Origin: Evernia prunastri
Lineage: Eukaryota; Ascomycota; Lecanoromycetes; Lecanorales; Parmeliaceae
Direction of reading: 5' to 3'
Assembly (NCBI GenBank): GCA_003184365.1
Contig: NKYR01000050.1
Location: 207,037 to 271,036, forward strand
Length of the DNA: 64,000 nt
The notes below the pieces were generated by a model, which was not told where the DNA came from, searched no databases, and saw nothing but the letters and a program-made list of their open reading frames with translations. Shown here one piece after another: positions 57,643-64,000 of the stretch. The first letter of the stretch is position 1; each line of letters begins with the position of its first letter. The translations under genes and the position numbers were made by a program.

Positions 57643-60255
57643 ATACCGCACGGCAAGCGAAAACGTCATATTGCAAGATTTTGAATTTGGCATTGGCAAC
57701 GATGCCGAGAATCGGCTGTGGGATTTTCATGGCAAGATCAATAACCGATTTCGCAAGGAATTGAAGCATGTTCGTCTCTCATAGTCAGCTGATCTTCAGT
57801 CGTTAGAGAAGCTCATGCTTTTGGTAGTTCCGAGAGACTGCGGGAAAGAGGAAGCCGGTCGAAGAACGCAAGCTTGTCAAACATTTTCACGACTTCATCA
57901 AGTCTGGTCAGCGTTTCTATCGTGGATATATTCAGAGATTAGCATCGCGATTTGGTGGTATCCCAGAGTTGGAAGTCGCTGCTGAAAGGTTGCCCCTGAG
58001 TAGTAAGGATTTCCCGGTGCAGGCCGCGTGAAACTCCCACATGTTGACTGTGTCTTGACAGCTCTGTCGGCTGAGGAGTCAACTCAAGCCTCCAGCACCT
58101 TGGCTCATTCCATCTTCGTGTCTTGCCATCAGACGCTTGTCCGTCTGGGCGACCTTTCGAGATGGCGGGAGACACAGTCTGTAACAAAGGATCGCAATTG
58201 GGGCCCAGCTATAGGGTACTATAATCTCGCTCGTCTGATACACCCTACATCAGGAGCCTCCCACAATCAATTGGCAGTCATTGCTCGGGTCGACGGCAAT
58301 CACCTGTCTGCTACATATCATCTCTATCGTGCCTTGGCTGCCGAGGAACCCTATTCTACCGCAAGAGGTAATCTCGAGATTGAATTGAAGAAGATTGAAG
58401 ACGCCTGGGACAAGGGGGAGTTGATTCAGACTGGTCCAGTGAACAATAGTCAAGAACCAGGAAAAGCGCTAGTTGGATGGTTCATGCGCCTACATGCTCG
58501 ATGTTATAAAGGTCTTGACTTCCCAGAGCATGAAGAACTGGAGAGTGAAGTGCTGAGCCAGCTCGCGGTCGACTTGAAAGAACGGTCATTCGAAAGTACT
58601 TTGAGCAAGTTTGTTATGATCAACATAGCCGCCGGGTACTTTGCTGGAATACGACACCAAGGTAAGCAAGCTATCAAGTCTTGTTGGTTGTATCATCAGG
58701 CGTACTGAGCCATTCTCTTAGAAAGTGGGGGTTCTTCAGAGTCTCTTCGGTCATTCTTCTTCCTTCTACGTCTGAACGTAAGAACCTTTTGCGTCCTACT
58801 CCAGGTGCTTCTACCAGAATTGGAATGTTTCGCCGGTGGGGATGAACCAAGCAACGGGCTTGCACCTACTTCTGGGTCCGCAAAAATGACCGCTGTTGCG
58901 CGCCGTGTTTTACCAGCTCTGAGACAGTACAGTTCCTGGCTATTGTCTAACGCCGACATCCTGGTAGCTCAGATGGGTGATAACGTATTGAACATTCAAA
59001 TTAGAGAATTATGGAAGATCTACGCAACCGCTTTGACCCTGCTAGCATCGACGTTCACTGTTGCCGAACTACCTCAAGTTGACTATCTCCTCGATGAAGA
59101 CGAAGATACAATAGGATTCAAGCCATTGGACAATCAAATCACAAGGCGAAGATTCTATGATGGGATCAACCTGGCTGTTCTAAAGCCCAAGTACCATGAC
59201 AAAGGCATACAGCGCCATCATCCTAATGTGGAAATGCTTGGGAGAATTCGAGGTCTGCTGACGGATGGCATGATTCACTACTCGAATGATGTAAGGTTTT
59301 TCCTGTCCTACAGCTGATGAGGATGCTTATTGGGTAATAGAAAATCCCAGTCAAGCTTATGGACGTGGAGGGTGTCACGACGTTCATTTACGTCGAAGAA
59401 GGTATGCGGGAAGAGGAAAGCTATCAGGCTCCATTGTCGTCGACGGGTATGGAGCTCGACGAAGTCACCCATGTTGACGAAACAGCATTACCCGATGCAC
59501 CAGCTTCGATAAGCGGAGAAGCCTCTCAGGCAGCCTCCATTTCCGTGAACATGGACCCGGCCTCACGGCGCATGGTTGATAACCTGGTTGACTCAGAGAC
59601 GACCGGCGATGGCCAAGATGGTGAACTCGCCAACCAATTCACGAACGAACACCCACACAACTCCGTAGATCCAGAACCTGGCTTTTCACCAGCTAAAGTT
59701 CTTGGCGAAGAGACTAGCTATGGCCTTATCGGCTCCTCCACAGCACGAGAGCATTTCGGCGACCTTCTGGGCCCGACGCCCACTTCCCCTAGGCCTTTGC
59801 TCCCAAGTATTACCAATTCCCCCTTTGCGCTTCAGCCGGGCGAAGAGACGCCCGGGTTCCGACCCTCGAGCGCCAAGCGCAAGACGCCGGGTCATTCCCA
59901 GCAGAATTCGCAGACCAGGTTTCCCCTCCAGCGGCAGCCGATGGCATTGTCCGCGGACTCGAGTAGTCCTGGCAATCTCAGCAGCATGCCCGATCCCACG
60001 GCCCCTGGTCCGCACGCGAACGGATTCTACCGCGACCAGCCTGCTCTGAAGGACACCTTCGCTTCTGCGCAGAACTACACGAGAGGACCGAGGACTTTCA
60101 GCACCTTTGGGGATCATAACCCTCTCCCCGCGGACGAACCCAATTTTCTGAGCCTGGAGGTCTTTGAAGGAAGCACTTGGGGAGGAGGGAGCGATCAGAG
60201 CGGTGGGAAGGCTGTCAACGTCATGACGCCTCCGAATGGACAAGGTGCCGGCTGA
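57643..60255 (+). CDS. EST1/SMG7-like protein (telomerase-associated or nonsense-mediated decay family)
   Basis: A protein with the EST1 14-3-3-like and DNA/RNA-binding regions, which in relatives binds telomerase RNA or phosphorylated Upf1. The first clear exon encodes ILQDFEFGIGNDAENRLWDF then INNRFRKELKHVR. The next has KPVEERKLVKHFHDFIKSGQ and RFYRGYIQRLASRFGGIPEL, typical of this family. Then follow CHQTLVRLGDLSRWRETQ, KDRNWGPAIGYYNLA and SGASHNQLAVIARVDGNHLS, the 14-3-3/TPR-like core. Introns lie near 58030, 58662-58804 and 59290-59341. The last exon is long, Ser/Pro-rich and disordered, ending at 60255. The N-terminal exon or exons upstream of 57643 are not resolved: the true start is probably within 57300-57640. 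No PIN domain is present, so SMG6 is excluded. Confidence 0.85.
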
Positions 60256-60694
60256 AGAGTCAACATGGTGTGCGTTACGACGGACTGACAAGGGTCAGCC
60301 TCGACGACGGGGTTCTCAAGTCACCAAATCTGCGTAATGGGACCGATGGTGCAAGAAAGTCTGCTCTTGTTCTATCTACGTTCTGTGCTATATGGGACGC
60401 CATTGCATGCCCTTGCACTGATCTATGGAGGATGAAGTCCATTTCCGTCATATCTCGTGGTCGTCGTTTCCATCATAGAAAATGAGGATTCAAAGCGCTT
60501 TTAGTTGTTGAAACCCGAACGCCTCCGCTATGCCCGGCTCAATTCAAGGAGAGGAAATCGTTCTTCGACGTCGGCTCGAAGGTCTGCTTGGGGAAGGGAT
60601 ATCTGTGGAGGAAAGGAAGTGTGTTAGCTCGAGAGTTCGTAGTTTTCAGGGATTGTCAATGGAGGAGCGAGAGGAGGCGGGTGCTGAGTCTGTG
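60256..60694. other. Intergenic region between convergent SMG7-like and adenosine kinase genes
   Basis: About 440 bp between two convergent stops. No gene or RNA is seen; it should contain both 3' ends. Confidence 0.5.
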
Positions 60695-62085
60695 CTAATA
60701 CTGCTTGCTGTCGCATGAAGTCTTTGTCGCTTGATGTCTTTGAAGATGATTGACAAAAATATGAAAATGCGTCTGTTAGGAAAGATTGAACGTACTGTGG
60801 TCCCAGCTCCTTGATGCTCAGACTCGCAAGCCAATGTCCCATATCAATCGATTCATCGAGTGGCTTCCCCTCGACAACACCTGCGACAAATCCGCCAGCA
60901 AAGGCGTCACTGAAATTTCCAACATCAGCAAGGTACTCTCCCAAAAGCACGCATCGACCGAAAGGACAAGCACCCACCCTGCACCATTAGTATCGCAGAT
61001 ATCCTCCTTCTTGACCTCCTTGATCCCAAACTCCTTGACCTCTTTCTCCCCCTGCACGGCCACAATCGTACTCTCCGTGCCCTGCGTAAAGATGACGGTC
61101 CTCTTCCGCCCCTCATTCTCCTTCGGCAGATCCGCCACCAAGCGCGCGATCTCCTTGACATCCTTCGTCTCATGCCCCTGCGACTCGGCCCAGCTCCTCG
61201 CCTCCGTCTCATTCCCAATGAGGTAATCCCAATACTTGCTCGTCTGCGCCAACGGGTCCTTGAAGAACTGCGGGATGAAGGGCGCGGACAGGCTCATGAT
61301 GAAGACCTTGTCCTCCTTGGCGGCCTCCTCCGCCAGCGCCAGGATGGCGGGCACGCAGACGGTCAGGTGGTACCCGCCGACGAAGTAGACCTTGGCCTGC
61401 TGCACGAGCTTCCAGATCTCCGGCGACCGCAGGTGGTCGATCTTGTACTCGTTCGCGGCGGCCAGGTGCGTGCACATGGAGCGGTCGTGGCCCGTGATGA
61501 TGACGCCGCAGCGGCCGGTGGGCTGGTCGGGGGAGACGAGGTACTCGGAGCGGACGCCAGCTTCTTCGTTTTTGGTGCGCAGCGTCGTGGCGTACTTGTC
61601 CGAGCCGACGCAGCCGATGTAGAGGGTGGAGTTCGGGGGCAGGATGTACTGTGGAGAACGGGGTTTGGTCAATTGCCGCTGTGCCGGTGTGCAATTGGGA
61701 GATGGGAAGGGGAATGGAGGAGAAGGGAAAGGGGGGGGGGGGGGGGAGGTACTTGTGCGCCACGGGTAGTGTTTTGTGCAGCACCGCCGGCTATAAGCTT
61801 TGCGCTGTGGTTGTTGAGGAGGTCTTCGTAGAGGCCCATGTGCTTTTCTTCCGCGAGTATGGCGTCGTTGGGCTTGAGACCGTATTGGGACAGCATTGCT
61901 TCATCGCTAGGTAGGTAACGTCAATGCACAGTAAGCGGTGCAACGGTATCTTTGGAGCTTACCCCTGGCCTTGGATATCTGAACGGTAGCTCTGTCAGCA
62001 TCTGATTCGGTTCATAAGGTTGGGGACGCTCACCGAGCAATGGATTCTCTAGACAGAGCAGAGGGTATCCTGTCGTGGACGCCAT
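60695..62085 (-). CDS. Adenosine kinase (PfkB family)
   Basis: A cytosolic enzyme that phosphorylates adenosine to AMP, protecting S-adenosylmethionine-dependent methylation by removing adenosine; about 345 residues. The start at 62085 gives MASTTGYPLLCLENPLL. Introns near 61970-62030 and 61915-61970 leave a short exon DIQGQG, then DEAMLSQYGLKPNDAILAEE and LIAGGAAQNTTRGAQ. Another intron (about 61647-61757) has a poly-C tract next to its donor. YILPPNSTLYIGCVGSDKY and DRSMCTHLAAANEYK follow, then YFVGGYHLTVCVPAIL and LSAPFIPQFF. An intron near 60937-61000 restores DTNGAGDAFAGGF, the PfkB signature with catalytic Asp. A final intron near 60740-60797 gives a short tail stopping at 60695. All catalytic motifs are intact. 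Confidence 0.95.
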
Positions 62086-62432
62086 GATGTCGATGTAATG
62101 GATGGCAATGAAGAGCTGATACGAAGTTGCAGGGCGGTTGGCAACAATTGAGAACAATAATATGAACCTTCGCAGATACTCGGTGGGATGAATTGATTCC
62201 GGACTAGCACTAGGGCATTTCTTCAATGTTAAGCAGTGAATTTCAGTTTCAACGAACGTGCTCGTGTATACTTGAGGAAAGTCATTAGGAAACGACTCTC
62301 GAAATGGAGAGTGGCATAGATTTTGGCGTTTTGGCTACTGTTCTCACAACCGGGGGTATAAACTCTATCGGAGCAAGATTGACGCCTGTAAATGCAATCT
62401 GACACAGCCAATCAAGCCAAGGCATTTCATCT
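62086..62432. other. Intergenic region between adenosine kinase and LTV1
   Basis: About 350 bp upstream of adenosine kinase and downstream of LTV1, both on the minus strand. No gene is seen; it should hold the LTV1 3' end and the adenosine kinase promoter. Confidence 0.5.
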
Positions 62433-63814
62433 TCAAGCCTTCTGCGACTTGATCCTTGCTGGACCCAGTCCTTTTCGTACTTCATCAAGCTGTTCCATGC
62501 CGCTCTGATATCCACCCTTCTTGACCCTCTTCTTCCCGCTCATGGAATAGCCACCGAGGAAGTCATCCATGATGCTGTCAAAGTCTGAGCTCTGCAACAG
62601 AGATGGTGCTCGACTAGAAGCCAACGAGCTACCTGTCACAATGGATGCTTCACCATCGTCCATGTCCATTTCGTCCTCGGCGTAGTCTTCTTCGATTTTG
62701 TCGAAACGTGCGTCGAGTAGAGTCTGACCTTCTGTTCGATAAATGGAAGAGCTTGTCATTGAATAGCCGGTGCTAGAAGTCATTGCTCCTTTCCTCTTCT
62801 TTCGTCGACCGCCAGTCGTTGACGCTCCCGTCATGATCGAAGACTGCAGTTCAGCATTGGAGGCTTGCGGTTGCACCTTTTTGGCAGCTTTGTCTGCTTG
62901 CTTGAATTTGCTGAATTCCTCCATCCAGTCGCCATCACCATGGTCAGGTGCATCGTCCATCAACGTGTCTGCGTTTTGGGGGACGGGTGGTGGAAGCATG
63001 TCTCCAGACTTGTACTCTTTAACCGGTTTCTCTGTTTCATCTGTTTCCCATCCAGCTTCATCGCCTGGGTCCTCAAAGCCGGCCTCTTCGAATTCCTCCA
63101 AGCTGACTTCTCTGCGGTCCTTCGCTATTTCCTCGAAGAAATCTTCTTCATCATCCACGTATGCCTCATCTTCCAAAGCTTCTAGAACCTCCCGTAATCG
63201 GGGATCCATATCTGGCTGGAAGCCAGCTAAGGCATCTGGCACGTCTTGCTGTTCCTGATATGTGCTCCTCCTCAAGTCCTTCGACGGCAGCAGATCGCTA
63301 TCCAAAAGCTGGTGTTCTCCACTTTGACTGGCTCCGCTTTCGCTCCGTTCTTCCCGTAAAGATGTCTCTCTCAGTGCATCCTCCAGATTCATTTTCCCCT
63401 TCCCCTTCCCATCCTTTTTCTTTGTTGGAGCCTCGACAAAGTAGCTCTCTCCATTACCGCTTCCAGCATTGAAATCTCGTATGTGTTGCATGTAATCATA
63501 CTCGGTATCGTCAAAGTATATCCCATGCTCCGCGGCTTCTCCTTCATTGTCTCTGACTCCTGAAAGAGCACTGCTCTCAGTAGTGCCGAATAATTCTGCT
63601 TCTAGGTCGTTGCGATTTTTGACCTTATGAGCTTGTGAAGGAGCAAGCTCCTGGAAGACCACGGAGCTGGAAGAAGCATCGTGGATTTTCGGATCATTTT
63701 GAGGCCGGTTCACGAGTTGAAATGTTGTGGAGGTAGTTTTGTCACTGCGCTAGTATCAGCTTTGTAGTATCAAATAACCAGATAGCGGACTGACATCCAT
63801 CTCTTTCGTGGCAT
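62433..63814 (-). CDS. LTV1: Ltv1, 40S ribosome biogenesis and nuclear export factor
   Basis: An assembly factor of the pre-40S particle that acts in small-subunit maturation and nuclear export; about 435 residues. The start at 63814 is set by MPRKRWI, and an intron (donor GTCAGT at about 63794, acceptor near 63743) joins it to DKTTSTTFQLVNRPQNDPKI, the signature Ltv1 N-terminus. Acidic central stretches follow (EYDYMQHIRDFN, DDEEDFFEEIAKDRREVSLE). The C-terminal motif DFDSIMDDFLGGYSMSGKKR and GMEQLDEVRKGLGPARI is the conserved Ltv1 end. Length and motif order match fungal Ltv1. It is a core gene with no link to the metabolic neighbourhood. Confidence 0.95.
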
Positions 63815-64000
63815 GTTGGAGACTGTCGTCGCTGCTCACACAGAAAATCCGTGCTTTCCAAAAAGTGCGTGGTATCAAATTCAATCTACGTGCAAGTGAG
63901 GTTGTCTCCAATAGCTTTAGACCCCCTGCTTAGGCCGATTTAGCGCCATCTTTAATTTTTTAGTGCATTGTGAGTCGGCCCCGCAGGGGGTCTGCACCAA

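Overview
The window is nuclear DNA from a filamentous ascomycete (Pezizomycotina). Genes carry short GT-AG introns of about 45-110 nt, often with a CTGAC/CTAAC-like branch site. The core genes are typical of the group: mitochondrial uL5m, Ste11 MAPKKK with SAM and RA domains, Vps18, a Ran1/Ksp1-type kinase, a ZNF511-like protein, an EST1/SMG7-like protein, adenosine kinase and Ltv1. The class cannot be fixed by eye; Leotiomycetes or Sordariomycetes would fit.

Left part (1-32 kb): this looks like a specialised-metabolism neighbourhood interleaved with ordinary genes. After the partial uL5m gene comes a divergent pair, phenylalanine ammonia-lyase (PAL, minus) and a cytochrome P450 (plus). Their shared 1.1 kb promoter region holds four tandem copies of a ~200 bp repeat. 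A monocarboxylate-type MFS transporter and a class-I DAHP synthase (first shikimate step) follow. After Ste11 and a fungal rhodopsin-domain membrane protein comes a complete highly reducing polyketide synthase (KS-AT-DH-MT-ER-KR-ACP, ~8.2 kb, minus). It is divergent from a 14-TM-type MFS exporter, and a 59-bp tandem duplication sits directly upstream of the PKS start. A working model: DAHP synthase raises aromatic flux, PAL makes cinnamate, the P450 and PKS supply oxidation and a polyketide chain, and the two MFS proteins move acids or product. PAL plus HR-PKS recalls pathways that prime a PKS with a phenylalanine-derived acid, but no CoA ligase, releasing enzyme or pathway transcription factor is visible, so one joint pathway remains a hypothesis.

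Middle (36-49 kb): after Vps18 there is a gene-poor, degraded region. It has three tandem ~200 bp promoter-like repeats with TATTTAAA and CA-rich tracts, a broken SNF2-type helicase, a gene-like stretch with an apparent single-base frameshift, an HExxH-bearing fragment, two divergent copies of an unrecognised protein motif, one possible intact small gene, and a poly-C/poly-A tract.

Right part (50-64 kb): conserved core genes resume: the Ran1/Ksp1-like kinase with an unusually long empty upstream region, the ZNF511-like gene, the EST1/SMG7-like gene, adenosine kinase and LTV1. Exon boundaries were inferred by eye from frame, splice consensus and family motifs; gene ends are firmer than small first exons.
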